Position numbers and translations under genes: made by a program. From the NCBI RefSeq assembly GCF_024127895.1, contig NZ_JAMYBK010000003.1, forward strand, positions 124,001-188,000: a stretch of 64,000 nt of DNA, read 5' to 3'. This document shows positions 35,544 through 44,342 of the stretch, in pieces. The notes under the pieces are model-generated. The model was given only the letters and a program-made list of their open reading frames with translations. It searched no databases and was not told where the DNA came from. Within the stretch, counting starts at the first letter, position 1, and each line of letters starts with the position of its first letter. This DNA is from Pseudomonas guariconensis (GTDB lineage: Bacteria; Pseudomonadota; Gammaproteobacteria; Pseudomonadales; Pseudomonadaceae).

Positions 35544-36647
35544 ATGAATGCGCTGAACAAGTTGCTGATCGGCTCATTGAGCCTGGCCCTGAGTTGTGCC
35601 GTATTGTCGGCCAACGCTGAACAGAAGACCTTGCGCCTGTACAACTGGGCGGACTATTTCGCCGAGGACACCATCGCCAGCTTCACCAAAGAGACTGGCA
35701 TCCAAGTGATCTATGACGTCATGGACGGCAGTGAGACGCTGGAGGCCAAGATGATGTCCGGCCATAGCGGCTACGACCTCATTTTCCCCGGCGACACCGT
35801 GGCTGAGCGGCTGATGCGCGCCGGCGCCCTGCAGAAGCTGGACCCGGGCAGGCTCGAGCATCTGGACGACATCGAGCCTGGGCTGCGCACCTTGCATGCC
35901 AAGTATCCTCACTCACGGGACGCGACGGTGCCCTACACCTGGGGCACCATCGGCGTGACCGCCAATCAGGCGATGATCGAGCAACGCATGGCCAATGCCC
36001 CGGTCGACAGCCTGGACCTGATCTTCAAGCCCGAGCTGGCGGCGAAGTTCGCCGATTGCGGCATCTCCATCATCGACTCGCCCGACGAGGTGCTGGCCGT
36101 GGTGCTCAACTACTTAGGCCACGACCCGCGCAGTGCCAAACCGGCGGAGCTGGCCGAGGCGACGACGCTGCTCAAGCGCATCAAGCCATACATCCGTAAG
36201 TTCCAGTCGCAGCCGGTCACCCAACTGGTGAATGGCGATATCTGCCTGTCCCTGGGCTACAGCGGCGACATGACCCAAGCCCAGCGTGCTGCGGACGAAG
36301 CCGGCAAAAAGGTGCGCTTCCAATACCACATCCCGAAGGAGGGCACCACGGTGTGGATGGATACCATGGCCATCCCGGTCGACGCCCAGCGTCCGGATTA
36401 CGCCTATGCCTTCATCAACTTCGTCATGCGCCCGGAGAACATGGCTGCGATCAGCAACTTCACCGGCTATCCCACCTCCAGCGCCAAGGCCAGGCCGATG
36501 GTGGCGGCCGACATGCGCAACAACCCGGATATCTACGTCGATGAGGCCACCTATGAGCGGCTGATTCCCGGCAGGGACATCCCACAGCGCGACATGCGGG
36601 CACGCATGCGTGCCTGGACCACCTTCAAGACAGTGAAGGTCGACTGA
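35544..36647 (+). CDS. polyamine/agmatine ABC-type periplasmic binding protein (Agu2C-like)
   Basis: 367 aa from ATG 35544, with GGAG located in the tail of the agu2B remnant. Signal peptide LLIGSLSLALSCAVLSANA is followed by LRLYNWADYFAEDTIASF, the PotF/SpuD/PotD signature. A conserved DVMDGSETLEAKMMSG and YSGDM are also seen. It should bind a polyamine or agmatine in the periplasm. No ABC permease or ATPase is encoded beside it, so it either uses a transporter from elsewhere or acts as a sensor. Confidence 0.9.
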   Translation: MNALNKLLIGSLSLALSCAVLSANAEQKTLRLYNWADYFAEDTIASFTKETGIQVIYDVMDGSETLEAKMMSGHSGYDLIFPGDTVAERLMRAGALQKLDPGRLEHLDDIEPGLRTLHAKYPHSRDATVPYTWGTIGVTANQAMIEQRMANAPVDSLDLIFKPELAAKFADCGISIIDSPDEVLAVVLNYLGHDPRSAKPAELAEATTLLKRIKPYIRKFQSQPVTQLVNGDICLSLGYSGDMTQAQRAADEAGKKVRFQYHIPKEGTTVWMDTMAIPVDAQRPDYAYAFINFVMRPENMAAISNFTGYPTSSAKARPMVAADMRNNPDIYVDEATYERLIPGRDIPQRDMRARMRAWTTFKTVKVD

Positions 36648-36680
36648 ACCGCCGGTCGCTCGTAACACCGCTGCGGCAGT

Positions 36681-36702
36681 GCCATGCCAGGGACGGCATG
36701 GC
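36681..36702 (+). other. intercistronic hairpin between agu2C and agu2A'
   Basis: GCCATGCC (36681-36688) and GGCATGGC (36695-36702) form a perfect 8-bp stem with a six-base loop and no T-run. It is more likely an mRNA-stability or attenuation element than a full terminator. Confidence 0.4.
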
Positions 36703-36745
36703 CGAGTGCAAGCGGCCAATCACCAGCAGATGAGAGTGCAACAAC

Positions 36746-37870
36746 ATGCCTACACGTCGTGATTTCATGAAACAACTGACAGCTGCCGCCGGCCTGGGTG
36801 TCGTCGCATCCATGGGCCTTGGCCTGAGCGCTCCGCGGGTGCGTGCCGCGACAGCCAGTAATTGGTACATGCCCGATGAGCATGCACCGCAGGAACGCGT
36901 ATTCCTCGCCTTTGCGGCCTCTTCACGGGTATGGGAAGGCTGGGAAGACGCGGTGAACAACACCATCGCCATGTTGGCCAAGACCATCGCCAAGTATCAG
37001 CCAGTGACCGTGCTCTGTCGGCCGTCCCTGTTGTCATTGGCCAAAAGCAAGTGCGGCACCCGCAATATCCAGTATCTGACCATGCCTCTGGATGACGTCT
37101 GGATACGTGACTACGGCGGTTGTTTCGTGGTCGATGGCTCAGGTGGGCTGGGCCTGGTGGATTTCAACTTCAACGGTTGGGGCGACAAACAGACGTCGGC
37201 CAATGACACCCGTGTGGCCGACACCCTGAGCGATGAAACCGAGGCGACCTACATCGGCAGCCAACTTGTCGGCGAGGGCGGAGGCATCGAGGTCGATGGT
37301 CATGGCACCGCGATCATGACCGAGAGCTGCTGGGTCAACGACAACCGCAACCCTGGCATGAGCAGGGCGCAGATCGAGGCCGAGCTGAAGGCCAAACTTG
37401 GGCTGCGCAAGATCATCTGGCTGCCGGGGATCAAGGACCAGGACATCACTGACGCGCATGTCGATTTCTATGCACGCTTCGTCAAGCCTGGGGTAGTGAT
37501 CGCCAACCTGGACAACGACCCGGAGTCCTATGACTACGCGGTGACCCGAAAGCACCTGGATATCCTCAATGCAGCCACCGACGCTGATGGGCGCAAGCTG
37601 GTGGTGCATACCTTGCCGCCACCCTTGGCGATACGCCGCAACCAGTACACCAAGAACAATCCGGATTTCGCGCCGGGCTATATCAACTTCCTGCTGATCA
37701 ATGACGCGGTGATCGCTCCCCAGTTCGGTGATACGCAGGCGGATAAGTATTGCAAGGAGCTGTTGAGCAAACTCTATCCGGGACGGGTGGTGGAACAGGT
37801 GAATATCGACCCGATTGCCGCGGGTGGGGGTGGGATTCACTGTGTCACCAAGAATATGCCGCGTTTTTAG
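36746..37870 (+). CDS. Tat-exported agmatine deiminase (Agu2A'-like)
   Basis: 374 aa. The N-terminus carries a twin-arginine signal (TRRDFMKQL, hydrophobic LGVVASMGLGLSA, cleavage near VRAA). The mature part is a second agmatine deiminase: DDVWIRDYGGCF (about 112-123), VGEGGGIEVDGHG (about 174-186), NPGMSRAQI and the catalytic Cys in GGGGIHC (about 367). The known PA14 Agu2A' is likewise a Tat-exported deiminase. It would convert periplasmic agmatine to N-carbamoylputrescine. With agu2B deleted, the intermediate must be processed by another AguB or excreted. Confidence 0.92.
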   Translation: MPTRRDFMKQLTAAAGLGVVASMGLGLSAPRVRAATASNWYMPDEHAPQERVFLAFAASSRVWEGWEDAVNNTIAMLAKTIAKYQPVTVLCRPSLLSLAKSKCGTRNIQYLTMPLDDVWIRDYGGCFVVDGSGGLGLVDFNFNGWGDKQTSANDTRVADTLSDETEATYIGSQLVGEGGGIEVDGHGTAIMTESCWVNDNRNPGMSRAQIEAELKAKLGLRKIIWLPGIKDQDITDAHVDFYARFVKPGVVIANLDNDPESYDYAVTRKHLDILNAATDADGRKLVVHTLPPPLAIRRNQYTKNNPDFAPGYINFLLINDAVIAPQFGDTQADKYCKELLSKLYPGRVVEQVNIDPIAAGGGGIHCVTKNMPRF

Positions 37871-38029
37871 ATGCTGCTTGCTCCAGCGGGCCCTCTCCAG
37901 GCAAACGTTCAACTTCCCAGGTGAGCGGGTAGGGGGCTTCAACTTCGAAGGCCGACCCGGGCAGTACGTGAAAGGAAGATCCGCTTGCGGTGGGCTACGC
38001 TGTGATCGTCAAGGATTGGGGTTCCCATC

Positions 38030-38488
38030 ATGAAGTGTCAGGTTCGCCCAGCAACCAGCGAAGATATAGAAGCGATCAGCCGTGTAGTGGTCAGCGCTCT
38101 GCGCGAGTCGAATTCACAGGATTATTCACCTGACGTTATCGCTGAAGTTGAGCGTAGTTTCGCTCCAGAAGCCATCAGCGTACTGCTCGATAAGCGCAAG
38201 GTTTTCGTCGCTTTGCTAGGCGAGAATATTACCGGTACGGCAAGCCTCGACGGGGAAGTAGTTAGAAGTGTTTTCGTTGATCCTGCGTACCAGGGTGGTG
38301 GTATCGGTCGACGGCTGATGGATGTCATTCATGCTGATGCTGCCAGTGCTGGCGTTGGCGTTTTGCGGGTGCCGTCGTCGATTACAGCGGAGAAGTTCTA
38401 CGCAGCGTTGGGTTATCAGAAAATCCGCGACGAGTTTCATGAGGCTGAGCGCACCATCATTATGGAGAAACGGCTTGGGGGTAAGTGA
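38030..38488 (+). CDS. GNAT-family N-acetyltransferase
   Basis: 152 aa. The acetyl-CoA-binding motif A is VFVDPAYQGGGIGRRLMD (about 83-100), and FYAALGYQK near 125 is motif B. N-terminal MKCQVRPATSEDIEAISRVV is typical. Substrate unknown. GC is lower than that of the neighbours, and it lies 30 bases from the dif-like site. Confidence 0.88.
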   Translation: MKCQVRPATSEDIEAISRVVVSALRESNSQDYSPDVIAEVERSFAPEAISVLLDKRKVFVALLGENITGTASLDGEVVRSVFVDPAYQGGGIGRRLMDVIHADAASAGVGVLRVPSSITAEKFYAALGYQKIRDEFHEAERTIIMEKRLGGK

Positions 38489-38518
38489 CTGGCGACTGCT
38501 CATATCAGCGATTATGTA

Positions 38519-38546
38519 ATTTAACATAATATACATTATGCGAATG
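38519..38546 (-). other. dif: chromosome dimer resolution site dif (XerC/XerD)
   Basis: On the minus strand the 28 bases read as an 11-bp XerC arm CATTCGCATAA, a 6-bp centre TGTATA and an 11-bp XerD arm TTATGTTAAAT. The central and XerD parts equal the E. coli dif sequence, and the whole differs from the Pseudomonas dif as I remember it by only the first base. Flanking AT-rich palindromes fit. KOPS-like GGGNAGGG octamers to the left and CCCTNCCC to the right point towards it. Only one copy is seen, so an integrative dif-hijacking element is not indicated within the window. Confidence 0.9.
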
Positions 38547-38603
38547 CTCATATAAGCCGCTGGCTCCGGTTAACAACAACCGAAGCCACACCACCAGTCC
38601 TTG

Positions 38604-39601
38604 CTACTGACCCAATGCCTGGCTCACCGCATTCACGAACACCGCCTGCTCGTCATACAGCGAGCTCGGTGTCTCAGCGTTCTTCCATACTGGCCGTTGG
38701 GCGCCGCAGCGGTTACCGAGCCCTTGGCCTGGGTCCAGTGCGTGGAGCTTGCGATCCAGTCGTCCGGCAACAGTTTCTCGCCGTCAGGCCGTTGGCCACC
38801 GTCGAGCACGAATTGACCGAAACGACCCCAGTCGCGCAGCGTGGCATTGAAGCCGTGGCCGCCCATGTCCACCTTGCCCGGGACCAGCGCATGCCAGACG
38901 CCATCCTGTTGCATGCCGTAGCGGCTCCAGATGCGGCTCTCCAGGTATTTGGCGATGGTCATGCCTGTGGCGTTTTCCAGCACACGGCCCACCAACCAGG
39001 CACCTCCGGTGTTATAGGACCAGACGTCACCCGGTTTCACCCCGGGCTTGCGCTTGACCGAGCGGACCAGGTTCAGCACGCAGTCATAAGGATCAGGCCT
39101 GGCCTCGCACTGGGTCATGTGGGAGAAATCCGAGTCTTTCGAAGCGTAGTTCTCGTCCCATTCCACGCCTGAGGTATGTTGCAGGAGTTGCTGCAAGGTC
39201 ACGTCCTGCCACTGGGACCCCCTGAGTTCCGGGACATACAGGCTGATCTTGTCGTCCACCGAGTGGATCTTTCCTTCCTTGATAGCCACGCCGATCAGTA
39301 CGCTGACCACCGATTTGGCCACCGAGCGTGAGGTCCACAGGGTCTGCGCCGTGTTGCCCTTGCCATAGTATTCGTAGGCGATCTTGCCGTCCTTGAGCAC
39401 CAGCAACCCCGCCACGCTCTGGTTGGCCAGGTAGTCCGCCAGGTGATGCCGTTTGCCGTCGAGGCTGTACTGGACATCGCGCAATGTGGGGCTGGCCTCG
39501 GGCAACGGATATGGCGTGCCTCCACGAGCGGCGAAGACATCGCCCTCGTACAGCCGGTAGGTATTGCGAAAGCCCACCACCCGCGTGTCCTGTGCCTCCG
39601 C
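38604..39601 (-). pseudogene. broken beta-lactamase-fold serine hydrolase
   Basis: The minus-strand frame encodes a class C beta-lactamase-related protein: TLWTSRSVAKSVVSVLIG (SxxK at about residue 83), LQHTSGVEWDENY and YNTGGAWLVG. The N-terminus is open only to AEAQDTRVVGFRNTYRL, just where a signal peptide would be cleaved, and then meets a stop beside the LysR start. At the 3' end the frame shifts after APNGQYG; the true tail KNAETPSSLYDEQAVFVNAV and LGQ lies in another frame, with stop at 38604-38606. Both ends are therefore damaged: the signal peptide is lost and a small internal deletion or frameshift is present. It adjoins dif. Confidence 0.8.
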
Positions 39602-40500
39602 TCAATGCCGTCCGTGCCTTCGAGGCCGCGGCGCGACTGGGCAGCTACGTGGCGGCATCCCAGGCGCTGCATGTCACTCAACCGGCGATCGGACGACATG
39701 TGAAGAACCTCGAGAACTGGCTCGGCCTGCGCCTGCTCGAGCGCACCCCGCGCGGCGTGACCCTGACCCTGCAAGGCGCGCATTACTACAAGGCCGCGTC
39801 CGAGGCGCTGCAGATCCTCGCCGACGCCGGCATGCGCCTGGCACAGCGGAACAATGAACGCTGGCTGCGTATCCTCTGCGTACCGGCCTTCGCCTCGCGT
39901 TGGCTGACACCGCGCATCGAGACCTTGCGTAGCCTGCGGCCCGACCTGAAGATCGCCATCGAACCCAACGCCACCTTCACCGCCGTGGATGCCCGCCAGG
40001 CCGACCTGGGCATCGCCTACGGCTTGCCGGGCGAGCTATCGGGCGTGCGTGAGGTGCTCATCCGCCCTGAAGTGTTCCCGGTCTGCTCGCCAGGCTACCT
40101 GGCGCGCTTGCCTTCGGATCTGGCTGCGGAAAACCTGCCAGCCTGCAGATTGATCCACGTCGACGATGGCACCTGGTGGAACAGTTGGTTCGCGGCCAAC
40201 GGGCTGCGCCTTCGGGTCAAGGCCGACACGTCGCACATGAGCAACGACATTGCCCTCAATCTGGCCCAGCGCGGCCACGGCATCGCCTTGGCCACCGAGG
40301 TGCTGGTCGCTCGCGAGCTGCAGGACGGCGCACTGGTACGCTGCGTCGAACAGGCGGTGCCGTTGGAGAGTTACCAGTTGCTGATACCTGCACAGCAACA
40401 GCTCAGCGCCGACGCGCTGTGGTTCATGGAGTGGCTGGGGCGAAGCCTGTGGGAGGCATTTCCAGGAGCCAGGGTTGAACCGGCAGCCGCTCTCCCCTAA
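39592..40500 (+). CDS. LysR-family regulator, probably 5'-truncated
   Basis: About 302 aa using GTG 39592 (PPLNAVRAFEAAARLGSYVA). The HTH (SYVAASQALHVTQPAIGRHV) and effector domain are intact. The GTG has no visible Shine-Dalgarno, and related proteins have several more residues. It lies inside the 5' end of the broken hydrolase, so a deletion probably removed the intergenic region between these divergent genes together with both starts. Protein folding may be preserved, but expression is doubtful. Confidence 0.65.
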   Translation: MPPLNAVRAFEAAARLGSYVAASQALHVTQPAIGRHVKNLENWLGLRLLERTPRGVTLTLQGAHYYKAASEALQILADAGMRLAQRNNERWLRILCVPAFASRWLTPRIETLRSLRPDLKIAIEPNATFTAVDARQADLGIAYGLPGELSGVREVLIRPEVFPVCSPGYLARLPSDLAAENLPACRLIHVDDGTWWNSWFAANGLRLRVKADTSHMSNDIALNLAQRGHGIALATEVLVARELQDGALVRCVEQAVPLESYQLLIPAQQQLSADALWFMEWLGRSLWEAFPGARVEPAAALP

Positions 40501-40536
40501 AGTGACCGCCCTGCTTCTTTTTTATAAAAATTATTG

Positions 40537-40570
40537 ATAACTCGACTAAATGAATATTTAGTCGAGTTAT
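40537..40570. terminator. bidirectional rho-independent terminator
   Basis: A perfect 15-bp stem, ATAACTCGACTAAAT (40537-40551) with ATTTAGTCGAGTTAT (40556-40570), has a 4-base loop. It is flanked by T-runs on the right (TTTTTTAT) and A-rich sequence on the left. Confidence 0.85.
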
Positions 40571-40580
40571 TTTTTATGAG

Positions 40581-40750
40581 TCAGGAAACCTCGGCGACCT
40601 TGATCAACTCGTTGATGTACACCGTGGCCGAATCGATACGTGCCGTGACCTGCCTGGCGTGCTGGGTATCAGTGTCGAAGAGGTAGCCGCTCAGGCCGAA
40701 CGGGGCGGCGTTGGCCAGCTCGATCCCCTCCTCTTCGCTGTCGACGACAT
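40581..40750 (-). pseudogene. aldehyde dehydrogenase fragment
   Basis: The minus-strand frame ending at TGA 40581-40583 reads VVDSEEEGIELANAAPFGL, then SGYLFDTDTQHARQVTARID and SATVYINELIKVAEVS. This is the well-conserved late region of NAD(P)+ aldehyde dehydrogenases (NDTEEAIxLANxTPFGL ... RIxxGxVxIN). About 55 residues remain of about 480, with both ends missing. Confidence 0.75.
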
Positions 40751-40777
40751 GGGGTGGCGCTGACCATAACCGCTGGC

Positions 40778-41701
40778 TCAGGCCAACCCACCAAACCGCC
40801 GATAGAAGCTCTCACTGGCATCGGGCAATGGCCCATCCGCCGTCTCCAGCGCCTCGCCCAACAGGGCCTCGGCCCCGGCATACACCAGCCGGTAAAGGTT
40901 GCGACACAACTGCCGCGCGGCCCTGCCCTCCCAATCACCGGGCAGCAGTTCCTCCGGCAGTTGTGGATCGCGCAGCAGCAACTTGCGATATTCATGGATC
41001 AACAAGGTCCGGGCCAGGAAACAGTCCTGGGCGCTCGGCGCCTCCTGTTCCTTCATGGCCTGCCACAACGGGCGGAACAGGCGGATGAACTCGCTGTAGT
41101 GCTGCCCCAGCTCCTCGATCCGCCAGCTTTCGCGAACCTGGGCGCGCATGGCCTTGGAGGCCAGCACTTCCTGGGCATGGGTCTCGAAGATGATGCTGTC
41201 GTCGCTGGCATCCAGCTCGCGCAGGGTGGCGGCAAGATCCGCGCGATCGGCGCGTGGACAGCCCAGCACGTTCGGAGCGATGACGCCAAAGCCCTGCCAC
41301 TCCAGCTCTTCGCGTACCGCCTTGCGCCGGGCGGCATCCAGCTGCGACAGCAGGACCAGCGTCCAGGCCCCGTCCCAGGCCGGCAAGCTGGCGCTGTAGA
41401 CCCGCTTGAAGGCCTTCTCGAAGCGCCGGCGGCCGGTACCGGTCAGGCTGTAGTAGCTGCGCCGCCCGACCTTCTCGGCGGTCAGCCAGCCTTCCTTGGT
41501 CAGGCGGAAGATCGAGGTACGGATCAGCCGCTCGTTGATACCGATCGGCTCGAGCAGGTTGATCAGGCTGCCCAGCCAGACGGTACCGCCATGGGGCTCG
41601 ATGGCATCGCCGTACAGGGTGATGATCAGCGAGCTGGCGCGGATCGGCGTCTGCTCCTGGAAACGGGTGATCAGGTTGTTCAAGGGTGCAAGGCTGCTCA
41701 T
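40778..41701 (-). CDS. paaX: PaaX, phenylacetyl-CoA-responsive repressor
   Basis: 307 aa from ATG 41701 (MSSLAPLNNLITRFQEQTPI). A winged HTH occupies about residues 20-95 (ERLIRTSIFRLTKEGWLTAE), followed by the PaaX central and C-terminal domains. PaaX represses paa promoters and releases DNA on binding phenylacetyl-CoA. It lies downstream of paaY and both read away from paaF, so it can autoregulate. A longer frame upstream lacks family sequence. Confidence 0.93.
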   Translation of the reverse strand: MSSLAPLNNLITRFQEQTPIRASSLIITLYGDAIEPHGGTVWLGSLINLLEPIGINERLIRTSIFRLTKEGWLTAEKVGRRSYYSLTGTGRRRFEKAFKRVYSASLPAWDGAWTLVLLSQLDAARRKAVREELEWQGFGVIAPNVLGCPRADRADLAATLRELDASDDSIIFETHAQEVLASKAMRAQVRESWRIEELGQHYSEFIRLFRPLWQAMKEQEAPSAQDCFLARTLLIHEYRKLLLRDPQLPEELLPGDWEGRAARQLCRNLYRLVYAGAEALLGEALETADGPLPDASESFYRRFGGLA

Positions 41702-41778
41702 GACGGCACTGGAAGCGGACAAAGCCCCGACTATACCTGTACGCCGGGCGGCCTGGCCATTGCGGCGCAGTGCGACAT

Positions 41779-42378
41779 TCATGCACCCGCCTCCCCCTTG
41801 GGCCTGAAGCCCGAGTCGCCCATGCGCGGGCGCGCCGGTTCGACCTCGGCCAGCGGCGGGCATTCCACCAGCGCCGTCATGCAGCGTTGGGCCAGGGCCT
41901 GGTACTCGGCCGTGCCGCGTTGCTTCCAGGCGACCTCCTGCTCCGTGAGTGGGCGTTTGACCACGGCGGGCGATCCGACCACCAGGCTTTGCTCGGCACA
42001 CATGAAACCCGCCTTGACGAACGCCGTGGCCGCGACGATGCAGCGTGGCGCGATGTGCGCGCCATCCATGACCACGGCATTCATGCCGACCAGGGCATCC
42101 TCGCCCACCCGGCAACCATGCAGGACCGCCCCATGGCCGACATGGCCGTTGCGCTCGACCACCGTGTCACCACCCGGGAAGCCGTGCATCACGCACGTGT
42201 CCTGAAGGTTCGCACCCGCTTCCAGGACGATGCGCCCGAAATCTCCGCGCAAGGAGGCCAGCGGCCCTACATAGCAGCGAGGACCGACGATCACGTCGCC
42301 AATCAGTACCGCGCTCGGATGCACGTAGGCGCTTGGGTGGACCACAGGAGTCAGGCCGTCCAGGCGGTAGCAGGGCAT
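41779..42378 (-). CDS. paaY: PaaY, gamma-carbonic-anhydrase-like hexapeptide thioesterase
   Basis: 199 aa from ATG 42378 ([20 protein letters not shown]), with GGAG upstream. The left-handed beta-helix hexapeptide pattern ([20 protein letters not shown]) and zinc-ligand histidines ([13 protein letters not shown]) are visible. PaaY hydrolyses CoA thioesters that arise by derailment of the pathway and assists regulation with PaaX. It is the first gene of the leftward paaYX transcript. Confidence 0.93.
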   Translation of the reverse strand: MPCYRLDGLTPVVHPSAYVHPSAVLIGDVIVGPRCYVGPLASLRGDFGRIVLEAGANLQDTCVMHGFPGGDTVVERNGHVGHGAVLHGCRVGEDALVGMNAVVMDGAHIAPRCIVAATAFVKAGFMCAEQSLVVGSPAVVKRPLTEQEVAWKQRGTAEYQALAQRCMTALVECPPLAEVEPARPRMGDSGFRPKGEAGA

Positions 42379-42419
42379 GTCGCATCTCCAAAGTGATTCA
42401 GGAACTGAGCAAATCATGT

Positions 42420-42463
42420 ATCACGATGATCACGATCGTCAACTGCCAATCATTCTGTATCGC
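42420..42463. promoter_or_regulatory. paaY promoter region with candidate PaaX sites
   Basis: A direct repeat ATCACGAT (42420-42427 and 42429-42436) lies next to TTGACG, read on the minus strand, a plausible -35 for paaYX. TGTATCGC occurs at 42456-42463, the same octamer found in the paaF and paaA promoters. Confidence 0.5.
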
Positions 42464-42596
42464 TTTCTTGGGGACTAGAAAATACTCCAAAAAATGAATA
42501 ATAAAGCAGGAAAAACCCACGAAAATACAAAAAATAGGTAGTTTTTCAGCAGAAAAACCTCAGGCAAATAAACAGAATAGACACATAAATACAATT

Positions 42597-42633
42597 TTGA
42601 TGTTGATGTTTTGTATCGCAATAGGCATATACT
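42597..42633 (+). promoter_or_regulatory. paaF promoter with candidate PaaX operator
   Basis: TTGATG (42603-42608) and TATACT (42628-42633) form a sigma-70-like promoter with a rather long 19-bp spacer. The spacer holds TGTATCGC (42612-42619). The context TTTTGATG...TGTTTTGTATCGC is nearly identical to the paaA promoter at 49167-49190, arguing for a shared regulator, most simply PaaX. Confidence 0.6.
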
Positions 42634-42737
42634 GGATCGCACCTGGGCATGACCGGCACCAAGCCCCCTGCCCCTGCAGACAATTCCAAGAAATGCCGGC
42701 CATGACAGTGCCGTGCGTGCAACCTGAGGAACCCAGC

Positions 42738-43511
42738 ATGCCTCGTTACCTCGTTGTACAGGCGCCCGAGGACGGCGTCCGCCTCATCACCTTGCAACGG
42801 CCGGAAGCTCTCAACGCCCTCTGCACCGAGCTGCTGGCCGAACTCGCGACAGCGTTGGACGAGGCCGAGCGCGACGCCGAGACTCGCGCCGTGGTGCTCA
42901 CTGGCAGCCGCAAGGCCTTCGCCGCCGGCGCAGATATCCGCGAGATGGCCGAGCGTGACCTGGTCGGCATCCTCAACGACCCCCGCGTGGCCCACTGGCA
43001 GCGCATCGCCGCGTTTCCCAAACCCCTGGTCGCCGCCGTGAACGGCTTCGCCCTCGGCGGCGGCTGCGAGCTGGTCATGTGCGCCGACATCGTCATCGCC
43101 GGCGAGGATGCCCGCTTCGGCCAACCCGAGATCAACCTCGGCATCATCCCCGGTGCCGGCGGCACCCAACGCCTGCTGCGCGCGGTCGGCAAGCCGCTGG
43201 CCATGCAGATGGTGCTTGGCGGCGAGGCCATCACCGCCCGCCATGCCCTGCAGGCCGGCCTGGTCAGCGAGGTCACCCAGCCGGAACTGGCGGTCGAGCG
43301 CGCCCTGCAGGTGGCCCGCGCCATCGCCCGCCAGGCGCCACTGGCGGTGCGCCTGGCCAAGGAGGCCCTGCTCAAGGCCCAGGACACCGACCTGGCCACG
43401 GGCCTGCGCTTCGAACGCCACGCCTTCACCCTGCTGGCCGGCACCGCCGACCGCGACGAAGGCATTCGCGCCTTTCAGGAAAAACGCCCGGCCCACTTCC
43501 AGGGGCATTGA
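42738..43511 (+). CDS. paaF: 2,3-dehydroadipyl-CoA hydratase
   Basis: 257 aa from ATG 42738 with GAGGAA upstream. Crotonase fold: oxyanion-hole AFAAGADIREM (about 61-71), ALGGGCELVMCADIVIA (about 105-121), GIIPGAGGTQRL (about 137-148; catalytic Glu in PEINLG). It hydrates 2,3-dehydroadipyl-CoA late in phenylacetate catabolism. It is the first gene of paaFGHIJK. Confidence 0.93.
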   Translation: MPRYLVVQAPEDGVRLITLQRPEALNALCTELLAELATALDEAERDAETRAVVLTGSRKAFAAGADIREMAERDLVGILNDPRVAHWQRIAAFPKPLVAAVNGFALGGGCELVMCADIVIAGEDARFGQPEINLGIIPGAGGTQRLLRAVGKPLAMQMVLGGEAITARHALQAGLVSEVTQPELAVERALQVARAIARQAPLAVRLAKEALLKAQDTDLATGLRFERHAFTLLAGTADRDEGIRAFQEKRPAHFQGH

Positions 43512-43548
43512 TCCACCTATTCCCACCGACTGACGGAGCGAGTCTGTC

Positions 43549-44340
43549 ATGACTTTCGAGCACATCCTGTTTTCCATCGAGGACGGCGTCGCCCTCCTCT
43601 CGCTGAATCGGCCGGAGCAGCTGAACAGCTTCAATACCCAGATGCACCTGGAGGTGCGCGAGGCGCTCAAGCAGGTACGCCAGAGCGAACAGGCCCGGGT
43701 CCTGCTGCTGACCGGCGAAGGCCGTGGCTTCTGCGCCGGCCAGGACCTGTCCGACCGCAACGTGGCACCCGGTGCGCAGATGCCCGACCTGGGCGAGTCC
43801 ATCGAACGGTTCTACAACCCCCTGGTGCGCACCCTGCGCGACCTGCCGCTGCCGGTAATCTGCGCGGTCAACGGCGTGGCCGCCGGCGCCGGGGCGAACC
43901 TCCCGCTGGCCTGCGACCTGGTGCTTGCCGCGCGTTCGGCCAGCTTCATCCAGGCATTCTGCAAGATCGGCCTGGTCCCGGACTCCGGCGGCACCTGGTT
44001 ATTGCCACGGCTGGTCGGTATGGCACGGGCCAAGGCCCTGGCCATGCTCGGCGAGCGCTTGAGCGCCGAGCAGGCCGAGCAATGGGGGCTGATCCACCGC
44101 GTGGTGGACGATACCGACCTGCGCGACGAGGCACTCAAGCTCGCACGCCACCTGGCGACCCAACCGACCTACGGCCTGGCACTCATCAAACGTGGCCTCA
44201 ATGCCAGCTTCGATAACCGTTTCGACGAACAGCTGGAGTTGGAGCGCGACCTGCAACGCCTGGCCGGGCGCAGCGCAGACTACCGCGAAGGCGTCAGCGC
44301 CTTCATGGACAAACGCGCCCCCGCGTTCAAGGGGTGCTGA
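43549..44340 (+). CDS. paaG: 1,2-epoxyphenylacetyl-CoA isomerase
   Basis: 263 aa crotonase-family protein: GFCAGQDLSDRN (about 63-74; typical PaaG) and FCKIGLVPDSGGTWLLPRLV (Asp in the catalytic position, about 145). It isomerises the ring epoxide to oxepin-CoA and later double-bond isomers. It follows paaF by 37 bases, and its stop is two bases before paaH. Confidence 0.93.
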   Translation: MTFEHILFSIEDGVALLSLNRPEQLNSFNTQMHLEVREALKQVRQSEQARVLLLTGEGRGFCAGQDLSDRNVAPGAQMPDLGESIERFYNPLVRTLRDLPLPVICAVNGVAAGAGANLPLACDLVLAARSASFIQAFCKIGLVPDSGGTWLLPRLVGMARAKALAMLGERLSAEQAEQWGLIHRVVDDTDLRDEALKLARHLATQPTYGLALIKRGLNASFDNRFDEQLELERDLQRLAGRSADYREGVSAFMDKRAPAFKGC

Positions 44341-44342
44341 CC

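Noticed and set aside
38030..38546. Integrative element exploiting dif (IMEX) carrying the GNAT gene
   Set aside because: Only one dif-like site is visible and there is no integrase or second arm pair, so the chromosomal dif itself is the simpler explanation.
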